Positions 47,101 to 59,709 of a stretch of 64,000 nt of DNA are shown here, piece after piece. Source of the DNA: Burhinus oedicnemus (taxonomy: Eukaryota > Chordata > Aves > Charadriiformes > Burhinidae); contig VFFE01006074.1 of assembly GCA_008921705.1 (NCBI GenBank), positions 277,797 to 341,796 on the forward strand, read 5' to 3'. The notes beneath the pieces were generated by a model. That model was not told the origin of the DNA. It worked only from the letters and a program-made list of their open reading frames with translations, and searched no databases. Position 1 is the first letter of the stretch. Each line of letters begins with the position of its first letter. A program made the position numbers and the translations under genes.

Positions 47101-49519
47101 GGAGGTTGCTTTCTTGGTTACTTTGGTAACATGCAAGCAAAGCTTCCCTCTCTTTTCAGGACAGGGAGATGGGTTTAGTTTTGGATCTACCTCCACCTCC
47201 TCTGTCTTGTGAAGGAGTTTGGAAGCAAGCAGCAACGGGGGACGCAGAAGGGTAGAAAAAGGCCCACAGGATGTGTCAAGCCCATCTCCGAAGGCTGTGG
47301 CTTTCAGGGTAGCTCAGCTGTGTGCAATCCCGCCTGCCTCCTCCTGAAGTCCACCAGGGGCCAGGGGCACGCAAGCCTGCACCTTCTCCAGTCCCCAAGG
47401 GACACATGTCACATACTGCAGACCCAGACGTTGCCCACCTAGGGCAGCTAGCGAGTGTCACCTCCTGGCTGGCACTAGACCCTTTCAGTGGTGGGCAGTC
47501 GGCAGGGTGTGCGTTGCCTTCACAGCCCTCGAGCAGCATTGCTGGCAGCGGCAGCGAGCGCTCCCTGCTTCCCTGCAGGCGTGATCAGCCAGGCAGCGCG
47601 AAAAATGAAAACTGCCTTCAGCTCACCAAATTCTACCTGCAGCCCTTTTACCCAGATCAGAGTCTCAGCAGAGACCTGATCGTCACGGGCTTTCCCCAGC
47701 AGTTTTATTGCTCTTTTTCTTTAATACCAAAGATTTGAAAGGGTCCTTCAGTCCTGCAACAAATCGGAAGCTATGTTACCAGAGCAGAGGAAATCTTGTT
47801 CTGAGTTGAGCCCTACCTACAACACCCCCACCCAACCCTACGGAATAATTCAGGAAAAAAAAGAGAGGCAAGTGAAAGTCCTGCCCGTGCGCACTACCAG
47901 CCTGCTAGGACTCCTCTTGGTGAGATAAACACGCCTTGCAAAGCTCAGGGAAAAAACACGTCTGGAAGCTATTGTAACATTGCAGCTCCTGCAAAGATGT
48001 GTCCTTATCAAAGCTGTCTGGTCAGGTGCAGATTTAGACTCTTGGGGCCACCGCTGGCAAAGCCAGAATTACTGGCATTGCAGCCTTGTTTTTTACCTCC
48101 ATGGAGTTCAACCTGGCCAGCCAAACATATGCTGCATTGCAATTGAACAAGCCTTCCTGTGAAATGGACCTAAATTTGACTCTGGGAGCTGAACACATGC
48201 TGCTTTGCAGCCAGACTCGGGTGAAATGCCATGTTCCTTAGCAGGGCCCCCTCCCCAGTGGGGCAACGTGGGGCGAAGCCCAGGAGCTGCAGGCGGCCAG
48301 AGCTGCAGAGCCCAGAAATGCTTCTGCTTCGTTCCTTGCTGTGAAATTCTAGGAAATCCCTCATTGGGAAGGAACAGGTCTGAAGTCCTGATTTAAAGAG
48401 CAGCTAGATACTAGCTCGTCATTAGAGATGGCACAGCACGTTCAGTGGCTGTGTTTGGAGCTGGAGCACAACAAGCAGGTGAAGGACAGACATTTGGCTG
48501 TACACCCACAGAGTCAACCCTCTCTCTCCCAAACCAAGCACATTCATATCAGATGGGGCAAAACTGACTGAAGCTTTCATTCTGATGCTGCATCCAGCGT
48601 GGCCATTGTAAACCTCCATTTATTACAGCCCTATCACGACCAGTCCTTGCACCACCTCCATAAAACCAGCCATCCAGACAATCTTCTAAAAATCAGGCTT
48701 AGCACAAAGTCTCAGTGAAGGGGTCAGGAAGACCAGAGAGTCCTCTGCCCTTTCCTCTGCCAGCTCCTCCTACCCTCCCCTGAACTTTCCTCTTCTTTGG
48801 CAAGAAATTTCAAAAGTCAGTTCCATGACTTTATGGACAGATCTATATAAAACAGTGACTCAGTCTGCACTCACTTACTGGCAGAGATGTATCAGCTGCA
48901 AGCCACTTAAAAATGGTGAAATAGAAAAATAACAATTAAACAGAAAAATAAAACATTCTGGGCCAAAACTTTTGGGTGTAAAGTCTTCCATATGTGTCAG
49001 CAGTTTCTGCCATTTAATTTTAGAGATGGACCCACAGAGTTTCTTTACGAGTCTCTTCTCCCCCTAAAGCCAGAAGATTGACTCTAGGGAGGATTTCTGT
49101 CTATCTGTCCAGAACCCGTTTCTACCTACTTTCACAGTAAAGCTCATGTTAAAATAAAAAGGGGTTGGTGGGTGGTGGTGTGGTGAAGGTATAAACTACT
49201 CATTAGATATTTCTTAGCACCAATTTCACAGCTGTAAGCAGGGATCTTAATTCAGGATGGTCCAGACAAGTCCCTGTTCTGAATGCCTGGAGGATATTGT
49301 TCTGCTCATTGTCAAAAAATGCAATCATTTTTGGTCACTTTAAGTTACAAGTCTCAGGAAAAAAAGAAAACTAGTAGTGATTTCAGATGCTTTTTTCTCC
49401 TCTCAGAAATTAAAACCAGTGCCTGGACTGGTGCCTTTGAATTTATTTATCTTTTTAAAATTAAAACAACCACTTAAAAAAAAAAAAAGCAGCAGCTACT
49501 GGCTTTTACTTTAGCTAAA
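47101..49519. other. Non-coding sequence, GC-richer at 47.2-47.6 kb
   Basis: The 47.2-47.6 kb stretch has more CpG than its surroundings and a CTCF-like CCACCAGGGGCC at about 47352-47363. Frames of up to 138 codons (47322-47738) have no recognised domain. The right end is AT-rich, with an A13 run (49476-49488) shortly before the assembly gap. Confidence 0.45.
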
Positions 49520-49569
49520 NNNNNNNNNNNNNNNNNNNNNNNNNNNNNNNNNNNNNNNNNNNNNNNNNN
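49520..49569. other. Assembly gap (50 N)
   Basis: Exactly 50 undetermined bases, most likely a fixed-size placeholder. The right edge is a run of 19 T (49570-49588), so sequencing dropout at a homopolymer is the probable cause. The real length of the missing sequence is unknown. Confidence 0.99.
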
Positions 49570-52500
49570 TTTTTTTTTTTTTTTTTTTAGGTTGAGAAGC
49601 AAAGCAGATTTAGAAGGGCTTTGTCTCTGCTGCTTTCACTGTGAATTTATTGCTCGTGAAAGGACCTAGGCTGATAGCTCCAACAGCTTCGTTTCATTTT
49701 CAGAAGAGCAACTGCAGAGGCGGGCATTGGCCGATCCCCTGGGGCTGGGCTCCAGCACTCGTGCAGAGTCAGCAGGTGCCCATCCTCACCACAAACTCAG
49801 CTCTCCTTCTGAGCTGGCAAGCTGGACTGGGACAGTCACGTCAATGCTACGTGCCGTGGCACAAACAGCATCATCTCTCCTGCAGTCGTCACCAGGAGGG
49901 TTGGAGGCAGGGGGAGGGCTGCTTGATGTGTGCTGAAATCTACTTTAAATCCAGTTCCTGGAGGGCAGATGGCCCTCCGGGGCCAAAATCTGAGACTCTG
50001 TGAAGCCAAGACTGTCATGAAAGCTTGTCCCCATTTCAACCATAAGTCCCCAAATTCTTTTCTGTTCTCTCCTTCAGAAAGAGAGGTAAATATGCTCTCT
50101 GAGAGCATTTCAGGCTAAAATCTATGACTTATATGGTGCCGGAAGCCACACTAGATAATCTGCTGGCTTTCATAGGAATGAACTTCTTCCTCCCCACAGC
50201 ACCCCACTGACAATCTCAGTAGAGATTAATGGTGCAGACAGATGTGCCCTCTGCCAACAGCTGTGCTGATGGGAGAAATCACTTCCACTTGTACTGGTCG
50301 CACCTCTCCTGCCAACAGCTTCTCCCATTGCATGCTCCCTTACCCATTTCAGCCACAATGAGCTGGATTATTTAACTACTTAAGTAATGAGGTCTTTGCA
50401 AAGTTGGGCCAATCAAATTGGAAACAAGTTGGGGAACTTTTACACAAGCAGCTCTACTGTTGTGTGGTTCAAAATAGGGAACATGTGCCCACAGCCCGGA
50501 CACCTTTTCTCCTCCAAGGGGCTCGTGCTCAAATAGTATAACAGACACAGGTCCCTGGAAGTGCATCAAGGGAAAGTTGCTCTGCTGCTAATTGCTTTGT
50601 TTCTTCCTGTGGCTAAAACCAGAAGACTTCACTGGATTGGAAATCCCAGCCCTCCTCCCTTTTGGAGACTGACTGAGTAGCAGGGTTCCCCATGGAAAAA
50701 CTTGACAACCTTTAGGAGGTGGCTTCATAGCAATCCTGGAATCTTTTTCTTTTTTTTTTTTTTTAAATGTCCAGCAACAGAAGAGTCTTCAGGAGCAAGG
50801 ATCTGAGATCACAGATTTGCTGCAGAATCTGTGTGTTCAGTTGCTTTCTTTCTTGTGGAGTACCCCATTCATGGAAGACACACTGAGCAGGAGAGATTCT
50901 GTGCACGCAGAAGGGTGTCCCATGCAGCCCCATACTTCATGCAGCTGTGACAGCAGGGAAACGTGTAAGCCAGTGGACAGTGCTCATGGCAAAAAAATCA
51001 CCAGTCCATTTGACGCAATGGTCTGTTCTGTTCTGTTCCTTTAGTCTGTGGGTCAGACCTGTGACTGGAACACTGGTTACACAGAGTCCCTGACTGGGAG
51101 AGAAGCCATGTGACTGCAAGTGTGCTAGCCAGTGGGACCCTGGCTCATGGGATCTATTAAAAGCAATTTTCTTCCCTCCTTTCTTAGCACCCCAATTCTT
51201 CCTCTGTCACATGCCTTGACAAAATGCTGTTTCATGTGTCAAAGTGGAGCAATTATTCTACAGATATATTCATCTTCAAGGACAGCTTGAGTCACTTGAG
51301 GTTTCCTCAAGGCTCTGGGGTGGCAGCTCATATCTCACAGAAGAGCTCCAGCATGCAAACATAGCACTGGGCAAGTCAATATACTCATGCCTCTTGGATG
51401 CATGTCAGGAGCTCACTGCTTTGTAAGGCTTGGCTAAGGCTCCCAAGCTCTCTCCCAGGGAATTCATCAGTACAGATAGGATCTCTCTTCTTTGTGTGTG
51501 CAAGTTTATATTTTGCTTTGGCCTCAGCATCCATACTGATATCATATTTGATTTTTCACAAATCAACCCCCCGTAGGTGAATGGATGAATCAGAAGGAAA
51601 CTAATCGCATCATTTACCTCCCTTTCCTCCTCAGCTGTCGATCATCTCTCTGCTTTTGTGACCCAGAGTTCAGTTGTCTCAAGGTTTATTTTCATTTTAA
51701 TTTTTGTGCTAATTAAATTTGGATTCCAGGCTTAACAAAAGCAAAAATGGTATTGCTGAGGCTGGGAATCAGGAGTTATATTGCTGTTATCTGAGTCCAG
51801 CCAGGGGGCAAGTGATACCAACTTTGCTAGAGGCTCAACAGGCCAAAAAACAAAAAGGGAGAGAAAAGACAAGATCCTTCTCAACTTGCAGTTTGCCTAA
51901 CTTGTCTGTTCCTTTTTTTTTTTTTTTTTTTTTTGTGGGGGGGGGGTGGTTTTTTTTTTTTTTTTTTTTTTTTGTATGGGAACTTAGGGGCAAGTTGGTG
52001 TGAGAAACTTTCCCAAAGAATCTGTGTAAACCACACCAAAACCTGACAAACTCAACCAGTCTGGAAAGGTCCGGGAGTGAGAGGAAGGCACATCTGCAGA
52101 CAGGCTGGGGACATCAGCAGTTTTCAGCTGGCTTGCAGCAACGGCTTCTGCATCCCCTCAGGCAACAGGGGGTTGGATTTGGGGGTTCTGGAGCCAGCAG
52201 GACACCTGGTCTGGGCAGCCTTTGGCTTCTTCCAGGAGGATTTGAAGGGAGCCTGAGGAATTGAGGCACTCCTCCTTTGCGGGCAGTCTGGGCACCTGAC
52301 TCCTGCGGGCTGCTGGGGAAATCCCAGCCAGCGCCTCCTAGTACTGCAGGCAGGTGTCCAAACCTTTGGGCCAGAGGGCAAGTGAATCCTTGAAACTTTA
52401 CTGTGGACACAGGAGAAATCCCCATGGAGGACAGGACTAGAATTTTTCTGCAGCCACAGGTGAACAGGTCTCCAGAGGGAAGAGGACAAACCGGGACAGA

Positions 52501-52627
52501 TCAGTACAAGCATCTTCAGTGATGTGAATTAGGAAGGAGCAGGCGCAGGGCTGGAGAGCACAACCTCCCCGTTAAAATGTGGCTTTTTGGCAGCAGGGGA
52601 TTCAGAAAAATGGGCAATTCTCATTGG
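49570..52627. other. Non-coding sequence right of the gap
   Basis: It begins with T19AG. A T-tract lies at about 50750-50764. The T/G/T composite at 51913-51973 is listed separately. A CCAGGGGGCAAG segment at about 51800-51811 resembles a CTCF core. No gene recognised. Confidence 0.45.
51913..51973. repeat. T22 – G10 – T24 homopolymer composite
   Basis: Twenty-two T (51913-51934), then GT, ten G (51937-51946), TGG, then twenty-four T (51950-51973). Three long homopolymers within 61 bases are unstable in replication and unreliable in most sequencing chemistries, so the run lengths here should be treated as approximate. Confidence 0.9.
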
Positions 52628-52700
52628 AGGTCTAGTCACTGCATGCCTTTGGGCAATGCACTACCCTCTGCTCTGAGCTCCTGTATCCTCATCACAGGAA
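52628..52700 (+). repeat. MIR-type SINE relic
   Basis: TCTAGTCACTGCATGCCTTTGGGCAATGCACTACCCTCTGCTCTGAGCTCCTGTATCCTCATC parallels the MIR core stepwise: a TAGCTGTGTGACC-like start, TTGGGCAA, an ACTTACCCTCTCTGAGCCTC-like middle and TTTCCTCATC. It is well enough preserved for the orientation to be clear. Confidence 0.7.
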
Positions 52701-55261
52701 CAGGGGCATTTTTTGCCAGCGCTTGGTGAGTTATGGAAGAGCCTTCCTTCAGGCTTGGGCAGGGTGTCAAGTGCTTCTACCTGCCCCCACAGAAAGTTTT
52801 GAAGTCTAAGTACCTCCAACATTAGCCTCATAGGCACCATCACATGACTTTTTTCCCCTGCTCCAGGCTGGAGAGGGGAGTGTGGTCCTAGCTGTTCACA
52901 TCAACACAAGCCCCAGTTCACCACCTTTCTCTTGAAGGTTGTGGCACCTCAACCCAAAGGCAAACCTCTTTCCTGGCTGCCATTTCTTTCTCCCCCCACT
53001 TCCTGGTTCAACTTGTTTCCTATTCTCAAACATTTGCAGCAAATGTGTGTCTCTTGCTTTGTCCTGTAAACTCCGTGTGACCATGGGAACGGTTCCTGAC
53101 CCAGCTGGCAGCCTGTGTGCTCTTCTCATTAAACTTTGGCTCTCGCCTCAACTGGATCTTTAGGCAACATCCAGGTGAACACAGCTGGGAAAGCACTTTC
53201 ATCCATCTCGAGGATGCATACGGCAGTGCTTCCCAGCCTGCCTTTCGCCGGGGGAACCTTCGCCCCATGTGTCTGCTGAAACACCGTCCCTCTCCCCGCT
53301 CCACTGCGCCTCCTTAGATCAGTCCCATTTACACAACTGCCTCCCCAAATCCTTTTTTCAGGGCACATAACCAGAGCAAAACCAGAGGTCTGTGAAGTGG
53401 TGCGTGCAGGGAAAGGCTGTACCAAATTAGAGAAGGCCAGAATTTACAAGCAATGGTATTTTGTGGAGCCTGAGCTTCTTATTGAACCTGTCAGAGGATC
53501 TGAAATATTTTTGACAGTCAGAACCAGTGGTGCACAGGGTCCTGATTCCTGAATTTGTGCAGAAAACTTCAAAGCACTGTTACGTGGCTTGAAGGGCCAG
53601 ATGGATCCCACCTGTTTCTTAGCCCTGCCAGGTGATTTAGTGCTCCTCAGACATCTCCCTCTCACCAGCTGGGTGCTCACAGCTTGAGCAGGCAAACAGC
53701 ACCGACTGCGGTTGGCACCCACCTTGTGCTTGCATCTGCTTGGGGCACTGAGGAGGGACTACGAGCGCTGGCACGGTGCAATCCCCACTTGTGACCTCCC
53801 AGCCCTCTCCAACGGCACAGCCTCCATGCGGTCCCACCAGGAGAGGGATGGGGAGGGACGCAGGAGGGCTTGCAAGCCAGCCCCATGCCATGGTTATACG
53901 CAGTATTTGACAGAGCTGCAGGGCAGCCTTCAGCCCTTCCGGAGAGCAGGAAGCAAGCCAGGGAGCCCGCCTGAGGGAACCGGCACCAGGTCAACTTGTG
54001 ACCCAGCTCCACACTCCCGAGGAACCATGGTCATCCATGAATTTTCTCAAGCCCCTCTGTCATCCAGACCCCTGGGGTGCCTGGTGGAGGTGGCCCATCA
54101 TGTCAAGAGGGGAGACCACTTGGGAACAGTTGCTTTCTGGCCAAAGCTCGCAAATCTTCCCTTAACCATCTGGGAGAGGAGGTGGGTCATCTGCCTGGCC
54201 CTCCCAGCTTACTTGGTGTGTCCAACCCAGAGCTGCAGTAAGTAAACAGGGTGGAAGATGACACAGAGTTTTGTCCAAGGAAATGCGTATCTCTTGCTGC
54301 TTTTGAAGGGTGCTGGCATTAGCCCAGAAGGAGGATCTGAAGGCTCAGAGGGGCTGTGAGAGCCATCTTTTAACCACGGTATGAGAGTTACTGTAAAATG
54401 AACTCTCACGGCTGTACCCGGGGAGGACTGAGCGGCAAGCTGCTGTGTGCGTGTACACGCGCGGGCATGAACGGAGCACACTGCAAAGTCTCGACTGCGT
54501 TCTGAAGAACGTGGTTTAAGGCCTTTCTGGGGATTTTCCAGCTCTGACAAAGAATTTAATTTCCTTCTGCAGGGTGGGAAAATTCAGTAGGGGGTTGCTC
54601 AGGACACCGTATGGAGCAGCTACGAAGTGGAGGCAGGGTCTCCTGTCGTCAGCAGCTGCGTTGGGTCTAGCCACAGCAAGGTATTTAGGCACACGGAGAG
54701 CACTTAAGCTCCCAACTTCTATGGGTTTCATCTCTGTGGATCTGGTCCTAACAGAGCTGGAGCCAGGCCTGTCTGCTTCATGTGCAGTAACAGCCCCCAG
54801 ATCTCATGCTAAAGGAAGGAGAGGGTGGCAGAAGGTCATCTCCGTGGGGTTAAGTTGGAAGTGCAAGAGCTTTCACTGACGGGGCAGATGGCAAGGCCAA
54901 GCTTGCCAGACCTCTACCCGTTCCTAACAGAAGAGAAAATATGCTTTTCAAATCAGAAATCTTCCAGATTTACAGTGAAAAAAAGCAGAAACAGAAAGTA
55001 TGTGGGGAAGGGGGGAGTGAGGAAAAGCGTGTCCTAACTCTGTGAAAGATAATTTCCCAGAAAAAAAAAGAATATCTCAAAACATGAAAAGTCCTTGGCA
55101 CCAGTTCTTACAGTCCGGTTCACTGGGTGAGTTCTGAAAAGAATTTCACTTGGTTTGCAGAGTGAGGAGATAATTGGAGAGGCTTTGAAGAGAAGGGTGA
55201 GTCCGGGTTCGTGCACTTTCCTGCAGTACCCTAGGACTGGGAGATCTCCATGCAGCTCTCT
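52701..55261. other. Non-coding GC-richer sequence
   Basis: GC content is higher at about 52.9-54.8 kb, which lowers stop-codon density and yields long overlapping frames on both strands (177 codons at 53712-54245 on plus, starting only at TTG; 111 codons at 53677-54012 on minus). None has a recognisable domain. No exon is claimed. Confidence 0.45.
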
Positions 55262-55345
55262 GTCACTGATGCCCTGTGTGACCTCTAGGTAAGGAATTTA
55301 AATCACCTATGCCACAAACTTCGTTGATACAATAGGTGATAACAG
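55262..55345 (+). repeat. MIR-type SINE relic
   Basis: CCCTGTGTGACCTCTAGGTAAG is followed by AATTTAAATCACC, TATGCCACA and, after a few bases, TAGGTGATAACAGG. The order matches the MIR core 'GCTGTGTGACCTTGGGCAAG…TTAACCTC…GTGCCTCA…ATGGGGATAA'. The CTCATCTGTAAAA part is degraded. Confidence 0.6.
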
Positions 55346-57353
55346 GATGAAAAAATATTTTGATTTATAAGCCAAGCTTAAAAATCTACATTAAAAATAT
55401 GTAGACTGGGATTCATCTGAAATATTTCCAGTAAAGCATCAACAACAAAAAGCAGTTTGTTTTATTGGGAGGTCAAATATAAATACTCTATCCAGTCCAA
55501 AATAAGCCTTTTTGTTTGATTTTCATGGTTTGGAAAAAGGTGGGGAGAAGAGAAAAGTATTATCTTTATTTAAAAGAAGTTAAATATAGATTCATCTGTG
55601 TAATGTTTCAAAACAAAAACAGGAATAATTTTTGAGATATCAGACCAATTGAATTTTTTTACCTAAGAAATTCAACATGAGTGATGTTAGTTGACATTAA
55701 TAACCATTTTTGGAGGAAATTAATTAAAAAAGTATGTATATTGGGAAGAATTCATCAGTGCAAAAAACCATCAGCACCTTCCAACCTTGCAGGAGTTTGG
55801 GGAAGGTGAAGTCAGACATATGAAATCCTCAAAAACTATGTGACGAGATGCCAGATAAGTGTCTCAGAAAGACAGGATTTGATTGTCAGGGGCCTGTTCT
55901 CACGGAAAATAAAAGTCTCCAGTTTCTGTACAATTATGTACAGACAAGACATGTGTTTTCACTGCATGGCACCAAGCCTGGAGTATATTTTTTTGCTCCT
56001 GATTTACAAGGAAAACTTGGCATGAGGATGACCCACACAGCAAGAAGTGGGCAGATTTAATACAGATGCATGGAATAGCCTTTCAAATTCAAAAACCTTT
56101 AGTGTCGGGCATAGTTGATTTTGCTCCGACCTATCTACGTGATACCCTCCATAGGGGCCTTTTGAGCTTGGGCTGGGGTTTTTAGGTGTTGCCACTGTGG
56201 ATTTATAAAGGAAAAACAATCTGTCTTCGTGCCCTTCCACCTATGCCTGGGATTTTGCAATAGCAGGGCTTTTGGACTACCGTCTGCAAGAGAAGATGAG
56301 GTTGGGCTGGGAAGGGAGAGGATTCTCTGCCTCCGCCTGTGATTACAACAGCTGTTGAGGTTTCTTCTTTGGGTGTTTTTTCACAGGCATTGTCTCCACC
56401 TCCTTCCTTCCAAGGCTGCAGGAGCAGGAGACTGGAGATACTTTTTCATCCTGGTCCTGTTTGGAACAGTGGGAATTCAGAGAGATGTGGAGTAATTCTG
56501 CTTCTCAGCAGCACCCGCCTGTCTGTGCAGCCCCTACAGCCATTCAGAGTGGTCACCAGGCTCGGATAGTATCAGAAATGGAGGTTTTGAACTTCTGTCC
56601 ACTGGTCCTCCTTCTGCTGCCTTCTATGCTGAGTCCTTCAGAACCATTTTCCAGCTATGTTACCCAGATCATAGTCGACCCATGACCAGCAGCACCTCAA
56701 GGCCCTGATGGCTCTTCTCCCTCGCAGACCGGCTTCTTCAAGACATGCTGCAGAGCGTTTGCACCACCAGCCTTCATGTCTGTGGACCTCCATTGGCAAG
56801 CAGCCCATTCACCATCTTTCATGAGCAGTAACATAACCAACACAGAGAATTAACGTTGCTCATTTGAAGAGGAGGTTGGCAGTTAGTACCAGGAACAGCT
56901 GTGCCCCTTTCAAGATTTAATCAAGGTCTACAAACAAGCCAGAGGAAGAGACAACAGGCTTCGAGTAACAAGCTGACTAGTTCTGTCTCTGACATTTTCC
57001 TTCTGTATTCCCAGGGAAGACCCTCCCCTCGGGGAAAGCAGACAGCAGTTACACAGTGCTGGAGGTATCGTAAAATGGAAAAGTCTCCCTCTTCAAGCAG
57101 GTCTCCAGGTGATCTTTCCTTGTAAATGTCACACAAAGCCACAGCACAGAGAGAAGTGTCCTTTGAGAGTCAAAAACATCAAGTCTGTCTCACTGAGGAC
57201 AAAAATTCTAATTTAATTTGTGTTCCAAAACATTGCTAATAGTAGCATGGCTCTGTCCTGGCATATGAAGTTTTCAAGGACAGCATGAAAAATTTGCTTG
57301 TGTGCATTCAGGGTGACCATGGGTGTGAAGTATCACACACATAAGCACGTATC
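55346..57353. other. Non-coding unique sequence
   Basis: AT-rich to about 55.75 kb, more balanced afterwards. No gene or classifiable repeat recognised, and frames stay under 80 codons. Confidence 0.5.
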
Positions 57354-57416
57354 TATGCATGTGTATATATATACACATACATATATACATATATATATAC
57401 ACATATATATATATAC
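57354..57416. repeat. (TA/CA)n alternating purine-pyrimidine tract, 63 bases
   Basis: Every base from 57354 to 57416 alternates pyrimidine and purine without a break, mixing TG, TA and CA steps with long TATATA blocks. Such tracts can form left-handed or cruciform DNA under torsion and are highly mutable microsatellites. No mobile-element edge is visible beside it. Confidence 0.93.
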
Positions 57417-59660
57417 TGCAACTGTGATGGGCTGAAAAATCAGGCCCTCAATATTTATAACTTTGGCTCGTATCCCAAGCAAAGCAGCCCTATTGCAGAA
57501 GCTCTATTTGTGGCAATGGGATCTACACACTCCATTTTAGTCCTAATCCTAGGCAAGCTGGCAGACATAAGGTTTTATGGGAAGCAGAACAACTAATCCG
57601 TGCTGAAGCGCAATGCAGAAAGTTTCCTAAGTATAGCTTCCCCTCAGAAATATGAGGGCTCAAATTAACCCCCTAATTCCTCTTTATCAAAGTCAGCCAA
57701 GCTTGGGGATAGTAAATTGATTACGTGGCCAACTTCAGCAGCCCAGGCTCTTAGACCAGATGGAGTACTTACGGGAGAGGGCTCTGGGGAAAGTGTAGAA
57801 AAAGGACCAAATTAGCAAAACTACTGACATGGAAATCTCTCAGAGGTCAAAGTCTGAGTACAGTTCTGCTGAGTCCACAACATTCACATGAGAATTTGGG
57901 AAGACTTGGGTCTTGCTTGGAGACCCTGATTGAGCTATGAAGAAAAGAAAGGTAAGTCCCTGGCTGAAGCAGACCCTTGGGTTTTCCCTGAACATGAATA
58001 ATTACGACCCCGAAATGTTGTTCACTGCCCGTTGGCATTATTGCCCAGCGTGGGGTGTACTCTTTGGCCCCTAATATTCCCATCCAAAACTATGGCTGTG
58101 TCCAGCTCTGCTCTAGTTCCTGGGCTGCATTAAACAATCAAAGAAGGGGTTTCATTCTGATGTGTGAGTACTGGCTCGGGGCCAACTGTAGAGTGGAGGT
58201 CTGGTTACAAACTTTCTCACAACACGAAAGTGTGGCCAGGTCCAGGCTTTAGGTTTGGACACATCTCTTCCAGTCAAGGAGAAATTTCCAGTTGTTTGGA
58301 TGCTGAGTCAGCAGAAAAGTTGGGAATTAGCAAAGGATTTTTTGTTTTCTTTCCCCTTCGAACCTTGAAACGGGCTCAAATTTTTTTCCAGCTTTGGCCA
58401 GGGGTTCACATGGCCTCCCAGCTGAGATCTCTAACAGGAGATTGGCAACTGTACTGGGAGTTTTCTGTGACCCTGACAATTGGCCCAGAAAGGAGGGAGC
58501 TGAGACCTATCGTGCTCATTTCATGTGAGATCCTGAAGGGACTTACAACCAAAGGTCCTTCTTACCAAAGTGCAACTCACAGAGTCAAAACAGCAAAGCG
58601 GGGAGAGGAACGAAATGAAAACATCTAATGTAGAGGAGCTCTTGGATAATATTTCTCTGCTGAACAATCAGTAGTTTGTGGGATTTTTTTTTTTTCTTTT
58701 ATGAGTAATTCTGGGAGAATGAATATTATCTAGAGGAAAATTTTCTGATAATGAAAAACACAGATTTTGGCACGTAAATTCAGCCTCATGAACCCTAAAG
58801 TAGGAACAGGTTCACCAGCTTCTCCCTTCTTAATGCCCAAGAAGAAAAGAGGAAAGACTATAGAGCAGGCATTGAAAATTCAGTCTTTTTCATTGTTGAT
58901 GACTGCCACAGGAACCTCTGCTTCTATAGCACTGATCCAAAACTGAAGGCCTGACCCAGGGAATAGCTATGTACTGGCAAATATGCCCACTTATCCCGTG
59001 ACTGTTCTGACTTAAAGTCTCACAGAAGATTCAGAGTAGTCCCAAACTCACCTAGGTAAAACTGGTGTCATTTGAAAGCTAGGGAAAAGATACCTCCGAC
59101 AACTTAAGGGTCTGACTTGGGGGCTACAAATAAAAAATACCCAGAACTAACGAAGTATAGTATGTAGAAAAGTCTTCTTACACCAATTTATCAATGATCC
59201 CAGACAAAACCCCTCGTCTCCCTGACCCTGACAGCTGAACACCTAAATGTCTAGGAAGACTGCCTGTAATTTCCTCTAAACACAGATAACCAGATGAAAA
59301 AAAGGGATAAAAACATGGGTTCCTTTTACATTCTTTTTGCCCTGTTTTTTTCTTTCCTTTCTTTTTTCACGTGTGGGACTTTTCAAGAGAAAATGGTGTC
59401 TCAAGCATCCTGGGAATGGAGGAGTAGTTGGGGCAAAAAACATGGTGGAGAATTTCCCAGGTCCCCAGTGGGGCAGAAGGTCTGTGAACTGGAGCCCAAA
59501 CAGTTTTCATAGACCCTCAGGAACCTATAAATGTTTTCAAAGAATATTTACTAGCAACCTTTTCACTAACATTTGCCAAACTCATTTGAAAAGGGGAGCG
59601 AATTTTCTGTCAGAGGAGCAATTCCTAGCAAGGGAGCCACAAGCCCTTTTGAGCTGCCTT
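57417..59660. other. Non-coding unique sequence
   Basis: No gene recognised. A 154-codon frame (58164-58628) has no known domain. A donor-like AAAG/GTAAGT occurs near 57948-57957 without a matching acceptor that I can defend. Confidence 0.5.
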
Positions 59661-59709
59661 GGAAAAAAAAAAAAAAGAAAGAAAAAAAAAGGAGGAGGAG
59701 GGAGAAAAG
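59661..59709 (+). repeat. 49-base uninterrupted purine tract
   Basis: A-rich in the first 30 bases, then GGA triplets (GGAGGAGGAGGGAG). Pure polypurine runs of this length can form triplex DNA and are over-represented in vertebrate non-coding sequence. A second A-rich cluster (A18 near 59921-59938) follows about 220 bases downstream. Confidence 0.9.

Noticed and set aside
53712..54245. 177-codon open frame on the plus strand
   Set aside because: It has a TTG start only, lies in GC-richer DNA with equally open minus-strand frames, and has no recognisable family.
57935..57965. 5' splice site AAAG/GTAAGT of a coding exon
   Set aside because: The donor is good but there is no credible acceptor and no recognisable peptide upstream.
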